Assembly (NCBI GenBank): GCA_025094145.1
Contig: JALLLS010000020.1
Coordinates: forward strand, 248,001-312,000
Source of the DNA: Spinellus fusiger
Taxonomy: Eukaryota; Mucoromycota; Mucoromycetes; Mucorales; Phycomycetaceae
Reading direction: 5' to 3'
DNA: 64,000 nt
Part shown: piece after piece, positions 1 to 13,612 of the stretch
Numbering within the stretch: position 1 is the stretch's first letter
Layout: the number at the start of each line of letters is the position of its first letter
The notes under the pieces: model-generated
Seen by the model: the letters and a program-made list of their open reading frames with translations, nothing else
Told to the model about the DNA's origin: nothing
Databases searched by the model: none
Program-made: the position numbers and the translations under genes

Positions 1-924
1 AACGACATTTTATACATGGAAACAAAAGCCATTTTTATCCAGATCGTTCGCACCCTCCCCTATCTTGCACTTCAGCCGCCTCTCCGTCTTTTATTTTTGG
101 CTGAAGTGGCAGCAACTGCCAAAGATACTCAATTGGTATCCAAAGGCATCAAAGTCAAAGAAATGCTATGGGGATTAGAGGTAGCAGGATGTATCGACAG
201 CAAAGACGGATATCACGTTCTTGTCCAAGAAATCACTCAAGAGCTTGAGCACCTAGGAGACTTGAAACGAAAGGTAGTAACAGAAATAAAATCTTTGGAA
301 TCAGTGTACAATATTATCCAGGACCATAACGATTACTTCAAGAGCCAACTCGAGAGTTATAAAGCCTACCTTCAAAATGTCATGCTCCAAACTAGTGGAA
401 GCACTAAAAACAATAAAAAGCAAGTAGGGATTGGAGTCGAATTAGAAGGCAAAGCAACAAAGAAATCCGTGAAAGTCCATGTCCAGGGTCCTTTTAAATT
501 CACACATCAACAGTTGGAAAAGGAGGGTGTGATTGTAGAAACAGAGGTGCTGGAGACGATCAGAGTGAATGTGTTCCTGATGATGAGTTCACCGATTCCC
601 GGCACCTTTATCATTACACTGAATCACCGAGGTAAACATAGGGCAAGAAAAAAGAAAAAAAGAAGCACATGACTGTAAAAAGGCAAAGTCAGTATTCTAA
701 TACACGCCAAAACGTTTATTAGGAAGAGATAAACCTATTTTAGAGATTGATCTGAAGCTGGATGATCTTCTTGAAAAGGTAAATAAGCAGTTTCTTTCTT
801 TTATATTGACATGGAATCACAGCAACAATACAACATCACACTACTTGATCTTGAATATATAAGATTGGATGTGAAAAGGACACTACAATTACTTACAAAG
901 ACATTCCTTTCCAAGCCAAAGTAA
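1..924 (+). CDS. IQGAP-family protein, C-terminal end (5' partial)
   Basis: The reading frame enters at base 1 and I join 1-631, 723-778 and 823-924; phases agree and give 262 residues ending in TAA. The protein matches the RasGAP C-terminal (RasGAP_C) domain of IQGAP scaffolds: KVKEMLWGLE early, a coiled stretch around residues 80-120, then GVIVETEVLETI and the last block IDLKLDDLLEK-QQYNITLLDL, which lines up with the region of human IQGAP1 that binds the cell cortex and partners. IQGAPs link actin, calmodulin and Rho/Ras GTPases at the cytokinetic ring. Translating straight past base 631 adds a basic tail and a stop at 672, but those bases look like an intron because the conserved domain resumes in the next exon. 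Calponin-homology, IQ and GAP domains would lie left of the window. Confidence 0.82.
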
Positions 925-1658
925 GTCCATTACTTCTCTCTGATTATAGTATTCATCAATGAAGAGCATTGTTTAGAACGGGATTCTTTTCATAAGCACT
1001 ACCACTACCACTATCATTATTATAATTATTATAATTACTATTATTACTACTGTTATTCTCTATTTTGTATGGTATTGCTTTACTTTATACTTTCTCTCTT
1101 TTAAAATTGTTAATATAATAAACAATCAATTTATTTGCATGACGATCAATCTATTTCCAAGTGGAAATAATAACATTTAAATACACATGTGTATCAAAAT
1201 GTTATTAAGTTATAATTTATTTGAGTGGACATAAAAAATTAAACAGAAACAAAATGGGATAAAGTATCCACTGTAACATAAAGAATGAAGGCATACCATA
1301 ATCACACTAATGTTATAAATAAATATAAAAAATCTATATAATATTTATCTTTCTCTCTCTCTTTTTGTATATGTATGCATGAGCGAAGGGTATAGAAAGA
1401 AAGAAAGAAAGAAAGAAAGAGAGAAAAAGAAGAGAAGAGAAAAAGATCGAAAGCATAAAGATAAATCATAATGTACTACACATTGAATTCACTTGAGTTT
1501 GGAAGCTTCAAGGAAGAAGAATAAAAGAAAAGATAAAAATAAAAATAAAAATAAAAATAAAAATAAAAATAAAAATAAAAATAAATAAACTGGATACATG
1601 TCTACATGTTTATATCTATATCTATTTCATCCTGCACAGGTGCTTTTCTTATTTAGCA
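925..1658. other. intergenic spacer with simple repeats
   Basis: No gene is visible. The spacer is AT-rich and holds a short (GAAA)n tract near 1395-1420 and a hexanucleotide (AAAAAT)n tract at about 1533-1585. It contains the 3' ends of the two flanking genes, which converge here. Confidence 0.7.
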
Positions 1659-3949
1659 CTAAGGGTAGTATTCAGAGAGACTGATCTCATTATAAAACTT
1701 TGGTGACTGATTCAAGGAAAAGGATGAGGCAGGGGAAGAAAAAGTAGAGACAGGAAGACAGGAGAGTGAGAGCGCCAGAGGTGAATAAGGCGAATTCATA
1801 ATGGAAGGAGACCATCTTCCCAAGGTATCCTCCAGTGTCATTATCTTCTGATCCTCATCATTAGGTACGCTATACATGCCACCTTTTATCATTCTACTAG
1901 AGTCTCTAATAGCGGTATCATATGGATAGGTTGATTGAAATTCACAGGAAGTAAGAACATTGCCAAATACAGGGAATTTCTCTCCTGGGATAGGATGTTG
2001 ATAATTCGTTTTGCTAAGAAGAAACTGATCTAGTAAGTATTCAAAAGCAGCAGGAGATGGACTACGGTGTATCCGTTTCAAAAGGTGGATGGATTGTTCA
2101 AAACTCTGAGATGTACAAGAAACGGGGTACATAACCACCCCATCTAAATAGATGGAGCATGTCAGAGTCAGTGAAAGAATGTGGTGGTTGAGGAGATAGC
2201 GTTCCTGTTTACAAAGTTTCATTTGTTCTGCTATCTGAATAATATTTGCAGCTGCCGTTTTACAAATTGACTGACTCCATTTGATTTGGTGATGATGGCG
2301 AGGGAAAACCCGATGAATCATTATTTGAGCAGTATAATACATGATATGATAAAAGTAACCATTGATGAAGGGCAGGTTTTTCTGAAATATGCCATTGTCA
2401 AGAGCAAGATCAGAGTACCATTCTGTCAATCGGGCTTCGTAGAGTTGAGTTGAGTAGTTGGTAGATGCACAACAATCCTCATACATGTCACCCAGAATGT
2501 AGGCCAATTTAATCATTTCCTGGAAATTAGTAATTTGCTGATGATCATTGTCAATGGGAATGTCTATAATTGATGTGCAAGAGCTGATATACTGGTCTTC
2601 TAATGTTGGCCATTGACAAGTCCACGTTTTCATGTGAGGACGCATCCATCTCTCGCCTGTACATCCTGCTATCCATTGATCTGTCACAAAAGCAACCCAG
2701 AAAGCTCTGCGGTGCATTTCTGACTGTGGAATATTGATAGCGGGGTCTTGTTCAAGTTGCATATCACAAATCCAGTACATTAATTGACGACGTAAAGATC
2801 GACATATTCGAGTTTTTCCACATAAATATGTATACCAGCTCATGATAATAAGTGCCTAATCTATAAGATGAGATCTAACTGCTTTGTATGTTTATATCTA
2901 TATATAAGTGTTATCTGACGCTATTCTTTACCTGAATGGTGGGTAAACTAGCATGCTGAGTCTGTAATAGAATCAAACACTGTTCAAGTGAATTCTGGCA
3001 TTCTCTGGTATTGTCCTCTTTCGAATAATATAATCCAACCATATAGACTGCTAGTTTAAGAAGAGGATTCACACTTTCAGGAGAATAATTTAGTGTAAAT
3101 AAAAAATCGTATCGGCAGAGAACAGGGAAAAACTGGTTAAAGTAACAAAAAAAGTCTTGAACCCATGAAGGAGAGTTCCTCTCACCACAAGATGCATTCT
3201 CTATGTCATAACCGCCCTAAAAATGATTCATATGAATTATATCTTATCAGTTATTGATAAACGGAATGATTATTTTCAGAACATACAGTTATTTTGTGAA
3301 AATCTTCTTTGCCTTCTTTGCAATTCAAATTCTCCTCGGCGTCTGCTATTAGGCTGAACACAGCGTTGGGAAGTATAAACTGAAGTGAGGCAACTAGTGC
3401 TTTGTTCACTATCGTGTTTTCCATTGGAATTGGTGCTAATGTTGAGATACAAGGTGTTTCTGTTGGCCAAGCTAGACTATAGTCATATCCACTATCGTTG
3501 CTGTCGTTACTGTCTCTACGTACATAAATGTTTTTTTCTTCACCATTGTCTTCATTTAATTTTAGCATTCAGGACTTTCAAATAATGGGCTATATACAAG
3601 AAATATTGTTACCTATATGGCATTGTCTTTCCTTTTGCATAAGAGATTTAATTCTGTGGGCTCTATTTTCAATGACTTCCACTCTTCCCTTTGGTGGTCC
3701 TCTTTTTCTTGGGGGATCTGCATATTGACAGTTTGATTTCATGGAATAACAACGAGAACATGTAGGCTGAATACCGTCACACTTTACTTTTTTTTTTCGA
3801 CATACACTGCATGCCAATGTTACTTTGATTCGTGTTCCTTGAGACTCGGTGAAGTGTCTCTTTTTTCTCTGGGATCGTGGTTCTTGAAATTCTTGATATT
3901 TTGGTGAATTCATCGAGGTACAGGATGTTTTTTGCATAGAACCTCTCAA
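1659..3949 (-). CDS. Zn(II)2Cys6 fungal-specific transcription factor
   Basis: I join complement(1659-2855, 2932-3216, 3287-3549, 3613-3949); all phases close and give 693 residues. A binuclear zinc cluster lies at residues 47-74 with cysteines at 47, 50, 57, 64, 67 and 74 (C-x2-C-x6-C-x6-C-x2-C-x6-C), followed by a basic linker with RKRGPPKGR at 81-89. The C-terminal part holds a fungal-specific transcription factor domain (middle homology region), with ALIIMSWYTYLCGK near residue 296 and RRAFWVAFVTDQW nearby. Such proteins bind CGG-type half sites in the nucleus and control metabolic genes; the target here cannot be told. The GYDIENASCGER block and the acidic Asn/Asp/Ser stretch in exon 2 are not diagnostic. 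The start at 3949 is the first ATG in frame; a second Met four codons later is possible. The introns are 63, 70 and 76 nt. Confidence 0.85.
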
Positions 3950-6900
3950 TTAAATTGTGTGTGTGTGTGTATGTATCTATAGATATCTATAGATATATAT
4001 TTATATCGACAAGAAAAACAAAAGAAAAACAATAATGATATTGAAAATACTATCAAATTTTCTCTCTTTCTCTCTTTTATAAGGCAATGACGATAATATA
4101 TATATATATATAATATAAAAAAAAAGATATAAAAAAAAGAGGAGAGGAGAAAGGAGAAAATAAAAATAAAGCAAACAGCTGTATACCTTTCTGAGTTGAT
4201 TGATTTAATAAAAATAAGTGTATAAGAGTTGGACCAGTAAACAGATAAATAGACCGGTAAGAGACAAAGAGATAAAAATACTATATTAACAGGAACTGAG
4301 CCTAGAAAAATGTGGGGAAGTAGAACTGAAATAAAAAAAAGAGAGAGAAAATAGGCAAATCTCAATGAGGTATAATATAATTGTAAATTTGTTTAAAAAA
4401 TAGTCTCATTAGGAAAGATGTCTGAATCTTTTTACTTTATAGCTCAAGTGATAGTGTCTGTCAATTTGGAATACTTCAAGAAATGAATACAATGGCGGAT
4501 TGGCAATTTACTTTATGATACTGGATCTATTTATCAAATTTATGATAGCAAAGTCCATGTATATAGACTTTTGCAAGGTCTTGTGTTTGTCTCCTTACGT
4601 TTATATTCAAAGGACATTTAAAATGCTAAGAACAAGTCAAAAAGTACTCTTCTTAAACTAGGAGTCATACCACATCTATAAAAGAGTGTAATTGCTCTAT
4701 GTTTTACAAGCATCTATTTAAAGAACCAGTTGAGATTCACTAAAGAAAAGTCGTCTATTCTTATTTTACTTTATGATGCTTGTTTATACGCTACAAGAGG
4801 AGTCTGTTCTCTCCTTTACTTTAATAATTTTAGTACAATAGTCTCGGGTCACAGGTCAAAGCACGTGATTCATAAAGGATATACAATGTGTGGCTCAATA
4901 GATGAATAAAAAACTTAGTATACAAGGGGTCAATACATTGACTAAGAATGTGTATGAGTGTGCAGATAGTTTTCCCCCTCTCTCTTCCTTCTCATGATGT
5001 AAATGCACATCTTCATAGAATACTTAACTTACTCCTCACTAGAAATCCTAAGCTATCCTTTTCAATTTTTTCTGTTTTTTTCTGTTTTTTTCTTTTCTGT
5101 TTTTTTCCCTTTCATGTTCGTGTGGAGTCTGTTACAGACAAATAAAAAAAATTCAACAATAACTCTTTTTCTTTACAAACCATGCTAATATGTATACATA
5201 AGATATCGCAAAAACCACTATAATGAATTCTTTGATGATAGACTTAGACAGGCTCTACAGTAATCATCGTAGATTCTCAATGTATATCTTTATTTTGAGC
5301 CACTCTTACTGTCATCTAACCCTATGCTTTTCTAATCTTTCACTGTTACTTTGGCTTAACAGCACTATAAAGTAAAAAAAAAAAGTTACTGTCATATCCA
5401 TAGTTACCTAGGCTTACTCTTTATTATCTGTTCTCTCATAACACCTATTTAAATAGTTTTCTTCTATTCTATATAATTAAAAGATCTTTGTGATTATTTT
5501 TCTGTCTTTGTAAAATAAACCTTTTAATCTAAAATAATAAACTAAAGGGTAAGCCCCTTTACTGTAAGAAACAGGTATGTGTTTCCTTTTTAAATAAAAA
5601 CATATATGAACATAAAAACATAGTAGTATATATGTTCCCTGTGGGATAGTATGTTTAAAATAATATCTCAATCGTGAGGATGTATATTTTTAGAAGAAAA
5701 AAGGGAATTAATATGAAGTATATCTACACTTATCTATATCTATACCTATATCTATACCTATACTTATACTTATATTCATCTCCATAATTGTAACTATAAT
5801 TATGATTTTGCATAAATTTATGTATATGAGAATAGCAATGCCACAGCATGATATTTTCTTACGATCGCATGGACTTAATAGAAAGGAAAATAGTTAAAGC
5901 TTATTATTCATTATTTAATATTCATTATTTAATATGTATTTATTAGTATGAAATAATATTTTGAGCCTATTTTTTGGATTATTTAAATGAATTCTATTCT
6001 ATCTACAGAACAATATTGTATCTACTACTATCAGATAAAAGAAACTGAACTGTATGAGTATTTTTTTAAAACAAAATAAGCATAATAACTACTAAAATGG
6101 TCTGTGCGCTAAAGTCAATATGTGTTTATACTATTTACTCATTGCTCTATGGTACTAACAGTAAACATGTCAATGCAGGTGTATACCCTTTTCTACATTC
6201 ATGATAAATTACATATTACTGTTATATTATATTGACGGCTATTGGTTTGTTTATATTCATCTTACTTATTTGGAAGTTTGTGATGGAACTTTCCTAGAAT
6301 AAGGGCGGTTTATTCTTTTTTATTTCCAAAATATCAAAAAGGCAGGTATCAGCATACATCATGCGCCCTTAGTAATCCATACTATATAGCTCTATAAAAT
6401 CTCTATGATCTCTATTTTCATAAATCGTCTTTATTCTTAATAAATAAGTGTGATCAGCAGAAGCTATGACAGTTCAAAAAGAATCAACTTTTCTTCTTTT
6501 ATAATATTTTAATTATAAGGGAAATTGTATACAGTAACGAAAGAGATATTCTATTTCTATTTTTAAATACTCATGGCTTAATTCTATAAAGTCAATCTTT
6601 ATCTCTCTCATTGTAAATATAAACCATACGATTAAAGAGTTCGTTATTTTAAGCTAATTTATGTGTGATAAGATACAAAATAGTCAAAAACTAAATATTA
6701 CTTGCAATTACTCGACGGATATTACATAATTTCAATCTGTGGCATTTTATTACTGCTAATATTATTTATAGGTGTATCCTTAGTCTTGCTAACAATTGTC
6801 AATTACTGACATTATGTGGCCAAAAAAGAAAGAGATTGTACTCGTATGAAAACATAGAAAACAAGAGTATGAAACATGTTCTAGAGACCCAGGTTAGCAC

Positions 6901-9900
6901 TAATAGTTAAGAGTGTTAGCGTAGAAGCTTTTATTAGTCTGTTGTTCTCGACTTTTTGCTCAAGTCTTATTCTTTTTGAACTATACAACATTCGCAATAT
7001 ATAATTGTAAGATGTACAGAAGAGACGATCGGAATTATGCATCACTGAAGATCTACAATTTATTAAAATGTTTGTATCTATAATGTACTCGATATTGAAC
7101 TTTAACTTAATACAAATCTCAATGATTTATTCTTATAGACTAAACCTATTTGCTTAAAAAACGATCATCACTGAATTATTGTTACGAAATAGCTCAATGA
7201 CTGGTACGCCACAGGAGAGGCTCCATCAAGAACATAAAGTAAACCCTTAACTATTATCTTATATATATATATCTTTTATCTTCTAGACTTAATTTAATAA
7301 TAGTATATTCCCTCAGCTTCTAATACTCGAGATACTCTTTATTTTGTATATTGATGAAGATAAAAAAATGAATGTTTGAACATGACATCTAAGTAGCCAG
7401 ATTTCCCCCTGATAGTATATAATAAATGAGACGTGAATTTGTGAGATTTGGGCAGAGTTATCAGCTGGCACTTTGCTCATTGGGGCTAATGATATGTGTG
7501 TTAAACAGGAATGCTAACCTCGTCATGGTGCACCAATATTTTTCAAGATTCAACTAGTCTTTCTTTCATTCTCTTTCCTTCTTCCAGCTTCTTTTTTAAT
7601 ATTTTATTCTATTCTATTTTATTTACACGGATATAAATCTATGATATATTAATATCACCGTTATGGCTGGGGCATCAGGACTGTTGATATTTATAGCCAT
7701 CCCTCTTTGAATATATAGTTGCCATAAAAAGATGTGTATCAATCGTGTCATACATTCTTTTATTAGTACGAATACTCTTGGCTTCTATTGTATTGCCTTA
7801 CTTACATGCACTAACCCCCATACTTTTCATTGATAGAAAATATTATATTATTTTAACTATTTTTATTTTCCTTTATCCTTTATCTATTTCTTAGCTTACG
7901 TATTTAAAAATATTTATGTGCATTCTATTTAACTCTCTCCTGTTCTGATAAAATGGCTACACTAATCAATGGGTAGCTAATTTGAAATATCTGCCAAATA
8001 GAATACTTGGCAATCTGTAACAAATGAGAGCGAATCTACACGTTAAATCTATTGATACCTTAACAGCTTTAATGTTTTTGATGAATTTATAAAACATAAA
8101 TGAGTTTTAAAAATGTCACAGGCTGAGTTATTTGTGTTTGCTTGTGTCCGTGTTTATATTTGTGTCTCTTCTTTTCTTTTCTTTTTAAATGATAAAAACC
8201 ATACAGTTACTGTCACATTTCTTTAGTAGGACAAAAATTAGGAGGAAAAATTAGTCTATGTCTATATGTGTTACTCACTAGTAGATATAAGCTTAGTAAA
8301 TCATTCATCTTTAAAAACCAGTATGCTTTACTGAGGGGCTATTTATTTCTACCTCGAGCAATAGAATATTGTAAAGTATCCTATCCCTTTTTCTTAAACA
8401 AGTGTACTCTATAAAGATTGATTTACCTGTAAAGCACTGGTGGCCATTTTTAATCGATGGCTGAGATCTAAAGTCTGTCTTTTAAGATATTGGCGCTTCA
8501 TCTTTGTAGATTTCACATAAAAATATATTGATAAAAAATTATAGATTCTTATTGGTGGTACTATTGTAATACTAACAGTAGTTCAAAGTTCAGTGATTTA
8601 GGCTCTCAGATATTGTTATGGGATGGTAATCAAGTAACTTATCGTCTTTGGTTTGGTTAATAAATAAATAAAAAAGTAACCATCGGAAGATTTATAAGCT
8701 GGAGTATCAGTGGAATTAACCAAACCTCCTTGTAAAATACATGAAGATATAAGAGACCCTACACCTTTGCAAATGGATACTACAGTAGGCGTTCAATGAG
8801 CTAATTCATATAATTTAACTATAACCAGAATGAGCAGACTAATTTCTATAATAATAATAAAACTGTGCATCAGGCTGGAGTTTCTTAAAGAAGGCCAACA
8901 AGCACTTTTACTAGAAACATATTGACTAGAAACATATTGACTCGGCTATCTTCTTTACATTGATATCTCTATTTCGGCACTGTTGTAGCCTTCAATTATT
9001 ATATAATATATTTGATAAGAGAAATCTATAAATTAGCATATAGACTTTTTTGACCTATTATTATAGACTATTCAGCTTTAAACTGGCATGTGGTTTGTTG
9101 AGCTCTGTGTATTCTGACCATCAGATTTTCTATGACCAGACTCTTGACTTTACCGCTAAACTAGTTTGATTGAATATACAGCTAGACTTGGTTCAGAAGA
9201 GGCTCTAAGCAAAGATACCAGGGATGCACTTTGATACAGAGCAATAATATCTAGCCTAAAACTGACAGATGTCAAACAATGACAGCTCAAAGTTTCATAC
9301 TTTAATTCCATAAATAAGGCTATATTCAGGGGAATCTCTTACTCTTGGCCTTCAATCATCATTTTGATTGGCTATATAATCTCCGCATAAGCTAGCACCA
9401 TTAGATTTTTATTGGGCTTATTTTATCATAAGAATCACTTACCTTTTTTTCTAAGATATTTCAGTTTGAAAATCGAGAAATATTAGGCAATTAAAAAAAA
9501 GGTCGATATAAAAATGTCAGCCTTGACCAGTATCTGGTCTGAATATTATTTTTTACTCTTTAGTATAAATGGATTAAAATCAGTACTGCACAAATCACAC
9601 AACTACTGACAGTAAGTACAAGAAAATAGCTGCACTGTGGTTATTGAATACAAAGATATAAAAGATAAAATGAAGTATATTTGAACTCGTATTAATAAGA
9701 GTGGTAGGTCAAACTCACAACTAATACTGAATTATAGTATAGTACTAAAATAGTGAGCTGCATTTCTTTGCTGATGTTTCTTCATCTTTAAGCAGTCGAG
9801 GTTAGTGCTTGAGAAAGGTTACTATTCAGAAGCAAATACTAATACTAATACTATAACTGTCATAAATTATTCGTGGGGTGTAGCTTGAAATTCTAAAGGC

Positions 9901-10399
9901 AATAATTGTCATCATCTGAAAGTCATCACGAACACTAAATAATTATTATTATTTTTATCTAAAAAAAATCACTAAATGTCCATTTCTTTACTGCCTTCTA
10001 GAATGCAAATAATGCTGTGTTCCTTGACTAAAAGATTAAAAATTAGTACATTGTAGATTTTAGAATCTGCCATTTTTCATAAAATACTTATTATAAGACA
10101 GCACGTAAAGTTCAAAAAAAAATTATTATATTTTTGGGTGTTTGGTTGCTATTCGCGCATTGGACATATTAGCCACTCTATGAGATCGTTTGAAAATTAG
10201 AATAAACATAGAAACACTTCAAATACAAAGTACGTAAAGCAATCGAAAGAAGAAAAAACCAAGTCTTTCAAACACAGACTTCGTTTTTATCTATTTATTT
10301 AGTTTCATATTTTATCTTAATAGTGCTATAGATTTATGAACTCCTTAGATATAGATTTATAATCTTCAATAAATAAAGACAATGTTGATTATAATATGC
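3950..10399. other. 6.4-kb AT-rich gene desert
   Basis: No reading frame here looks like a real gene. The sequence is strongly AT-rich. It has a (GT)n tract at about 3956-3970, a (TA)n tract near 4097-4112, and tetranucleotide CTAT-type repeats around 5725-5780. No tRNA, no recognisable transposon and no long repeat was seen. With 10641-12566 this makes more than 8 kb without a gene, broken only by a Tc1 fragment. Confidence 0.6.
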
Positions 10400-10640
10400 A
10401 ACAGTAATTTTATTGAGGTCACTTAATAGTCAATGTGACCTCCCTTGGCATCAATGACAGCGTAGCATCTCCGCTCCATGCTGGCAATGGGCTGGGCCTG
10501 CAAATGCTCAATTGGACTGAGATCAGGACTTTGTGAGGGTCGGTAAGGAATGATTTTTACACCATCTTATGTCTTGTCTCGATATACTCTATTCGCATGG
10601 GGTCCTGTAGCGTCCTCCTGTAGGTATTGGCTGACTCCAA
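10400..10640 (-). mobile_element. Tc1/mariner-like transposase 3' fragment
   Basis: On the minus strand the sequence encodes a decayed transposase end: a block like the second catalytic Asp region (QEDATGPH), then SQSPDLSPIEHLQ (catalytic third acidic residue), then a jump to PIASMERRCYAVIDAKGGHID and a stop at 10433-10435. The same ending, IASMGRRCQTVIDAKGGHSGY, is found in the element at 13613-14968, so both belong to one family. The part between PIEHL and the ASM block is deleted here and there are in-frame stops. It is a dead remnant. Confidence 0.75.
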
Positions 10641-12566
10641 GGTTTAGGAGGGGAGGGGTGGGGGGACGCTCGCGTTCGGGATAGAGTTCATGTTCAGCAG
10701 CTGGTGCAGAATGGTTAGACGAGTCTCAATATTAATATCTTTTATGTATATTTTGAGTTTATTATTATTATTATTAATAAAATTATTATTAATAATATTA
10801 GATAAAACTTTTACTGTGTCGGATGGTATAGACACTATGAGAAAAAAGTACTGTGATGAGAAAAGAAACAAAATATACGGAGTTTGAAAGAACATAATTC
10901 TTTCTATCTATCACTGTTTATGAAGCACATAATCTTAGGCTACTCTAAGAGAAATCGTTGGACTCTACTCCTAGGTATCCAAACAAAATGATCGAACTAT
11001 TGATATAATCTAAATCACATGAAAGGGGACTAATGAGTTTATTTACACAACAGGAAACTTTTATGATACTAAGTTTTTCCAAACGATCTACACATCTGAT
11101 TTATGTAACCAAGACTATATTTGTGAAATATGTTTTCTTTGAAATTGTATGTAGATCGTGATCTATTCTTCTTTATAACTAATAACTAAAATAAAGCACA
11201 ATATAGTTTAAATGAATAGATTGTTTCTTTTAAAAAATATGGCAGACTGATGGTATCTTTTACTCTAGCTACTCTTAGAGAATAATATAAAGACATTAGA
11301 CTATAATCCCATCGAATAGAAAAGACTCATCTCAATGAAGAAACGATACTCTTGAAGTATTTATTCGTTTATGCAGCAATAGAACTTTCTATTATTCGCA
11401 TGTAAATCAGTAGAATTAGCAAAATTATCTTGTACCAAACACTTACTTTGTTATAAAAAGTCAGAGATTGTCTATTAGAAAATGAATAAGTACATGTACT
11501 TTTCTATTCAACTATTTACTTTTCAATGACATACTATGTTGAATATAAATGTATCTTTCGTTATTGTTATTACTATTTTATTTTATTTAATAATAAAAGG
11601 CTATTAACTTTGAGTTTGTCTATAAGCATAAATACGAGAAATATCTTTGAAAATACAACCTACCAAAAAAAAGAGGGGGGCTGATGAGAAAACACATTTA
11701 TAACATATTGTGTTGAGGATTAAAGGCATTACCAGATTTATAATATTTAGTAGTGCTGGTGTTTACATACCAACCTTCCATATTTGCTATAATATCTCTT
11801 CAATATTTAAATTAAAGAGATCAAGAATAACAATGCATATACCTGTTTTTGACTTGGTCGACTTGGAAAACTTAAACATTTTATTCAAAAACTTAGAAAG
11901 GGAGAGGGGGAGAGGGATTATTTTTGCTAATCAGAACATTATTAGAGTTTAGGTTGATGATAGAGAGCCTATATTCCTCAAAATCCTCATGCCGTGTAGC
12001 TCAACTACTTTTTATGGAAAGTAGTACTCTTTCCCATAGAGAGAAGCGGAAAAGACGAAGGTTTGATTATCCATTATCTGGAGTGTTTTATTGTGTTTAA
12101 TGATCAGCTAGCACCCAGGATAGACAACAAAGAAGACAGGAAATAAAAGATAGAAAAGATAGAAAAATATAATAAAGCTACTCTGTGAAAACACATAATG
12201 TATAAACAAATGCAACATTAGTATGTGCGAGACGAGTTGAATAGTACAGATTCTATGGTAGGCTATGCATTTCAGAGAGCATTAAATACTATGATTAGCA
12301 ATTCTATTTTATGAACCTGTACTACTAATCATTGAAGAACCAATCTCTACAGACAATTACTACTACTCAAAAGAACAACCATGTCATTCTGATTTAGCTA
12401 GAATGTTCATCAGTCCTACTCTATCCCAAACTCTAGAATACTACACTTATTCCCCATTGAACACTTCTAATAGGCATTCATATTATTTATATTTTTGTAC
12501 ATGTCAACAAATAGTCATCAATACCCACTATGTCTTGTTTCTTGACTGGAATGAAGGAATAATCAA
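10641..12566. other. AT-rich intergenic region
   Basis: No gene is visible. The small frames on either strand near 10644-10895 and 11710-11952 are low-complexity or AT-driven and lack any recognisable motif. Confidence 0.55.
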
Positions 12567-13281
12567 TTAATTACTTCTAGCATAGTACTCGTATGCTAAA
12601 GAGTGCAATTCTTGTGGTAAAGGAGAAGGAATCTCTGAGCGTCCAGGCCGTGAAATGGGAGATCGCAAAAGCACAGTCTGACAGGTGTTATAGTTGACTT
12701 CCAAATACTCTGGCACAAACAAGAAAGGCTGAGAGAAAGGTTTAAATTCAAAGTCCAGCTCAGTTTCCTTTTCTCCTTTTAACATTTGAATGGAATGAGG
12801 ATCAACAGTAACCACGTCGCCATCTTTCAGTTTATGCGAGGGAAAGGCCAACTTGAAAGGTATTGAGTTATCTGCCATGATAAGAAACATTTACCTTTGC
12901 ACCGTTAACTTTGACTTTGCCATGAACACAGAGTTGGCGAGCAGCATAAATAGAAGAACAAAAGTTACTTCTGAAAATAACAAAATCAATACGTCTTTCT
13001 AATTCGGCATAGGTCAAAACTGCTACAGTTGGGTGAGGTAAATTTTGGGATCCTTCATGAACAGTAGGAAGCTTAGAGTTGAAGAATTTGCTTTTGAATT
13101 GGCGTTCATTAACTTGGTCTCCATGGTAAGCGCGTGTCTCTTTTTTAGCAAGCCACTTTTGCTGGAAGAGTGTTTTGTTATTGAGGTTGGGAAGATCTTT
13201 GTTGACGATGTTGAATAAATTGTATTTATTCCAGGACATACGTCCAAGCTTTCGTGCTACAGAGTGGATAGGCTTTCTCAT
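12567..13281 (-). CDS. NAM9: mitochondrial small ribosomal subunit protein uS4m
   Basis: I join complement(12567-12851, 12895-13281) to give 223 residues. The N-terminus (KLGRMSWNKYNLFN, TLFQQKWLAKKETRAYHG) is typical of yeast Nam9 and its relatives. An S4 RNA-binding domain spans about residues 94-150: RRIDFVIFRSNFCSS, AARQLCVHGKVKVNG, then across the splice to LAFPSHKLKDGDVVTVD. The C-terminus (FLFVPEYLEVNYNTC) is the usual Nam9 ending. The protein is an early-assembling member of the mitochondrial small subunit and helps decoding accuracy. The intron is only 43 nt; it was placed by phase and by restoring the S4 motif, because reading through it gives an early stop. The upstream neighbour is a mobile element, so no linked gene informs its role. 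Confidence 0.9.
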
Positions 13282-13529
13282 GATGACAAAAAGGGGCAGA
13301 AAAGGGGCAGAAAAGCCTTTGTTATTTTCGAGGGTGAAGGTATTGATTTCGTGACATCATTGATTTTAGCAGTCCTTCTCTATTCACTAGCGGTCACATT
13401 TTATAGTGATTTTATAATTGAAGACATTTTGTTCATTTTACCTTTAAAAAAATCCTACAAAAGAAAGTTCACTTTATCTTCTTTTTTTTCAATACAAATT
13501 ACTAGAAAAATGTAATAGACATTATAATA

Positions 13530-13612
13530 TCTAGAAATGACAAAATTCAATAAGATCCACTTTATTATTTTTTTTTAGATAGTTTACCCGTATCACTAGT
13601 TTCTTTGAGTTA
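13530..13612 (-). pseudogene. Fanzor C-terminal tail and downstream block (remnant)
   Basis: On the minus strand the bases just left of the Tc1-like element read ETSDTGKLSKKK and a stop at 13565-13567. The Fanzor remnant at 42.6 kb ends ETHDTGKLPKK and stop. Similarity continues beyond the stop in both (13530-13564 and 42557-42580), about three-quarters identical by eye. The upstream coding part is absent, because the Tc1-like element starts exactly here. I infer this is the 3' end of a former Fanzor (eukaryotic TnpB-like RNA-guided nuclease) gene. Confidence 0.55.

Noticed and set aside
632..672. Basic C-terminal tail of the IQGAP gene (GKHRARKKKKRST)
   Set aside because: The bases begin with GTAAAC and the RasGAP C-terminal domain resumes after an acceptor at 722, so this is intron.
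3946..4365. A 139-codon hydrophobic minus-strand frame upstream of the zinc-cluster gene
   Set aside because: Its composition is low-complexity Phe/Ser/Ile/Tyr from AT- and CT-rich DNA, and it would overlap the promoter of the real gene.
3950..12566. Centromere
   Set aside because: Only AT-richness and lack of genes support it. No conserved centromere motif or flanking LINE pair was seen at this place.
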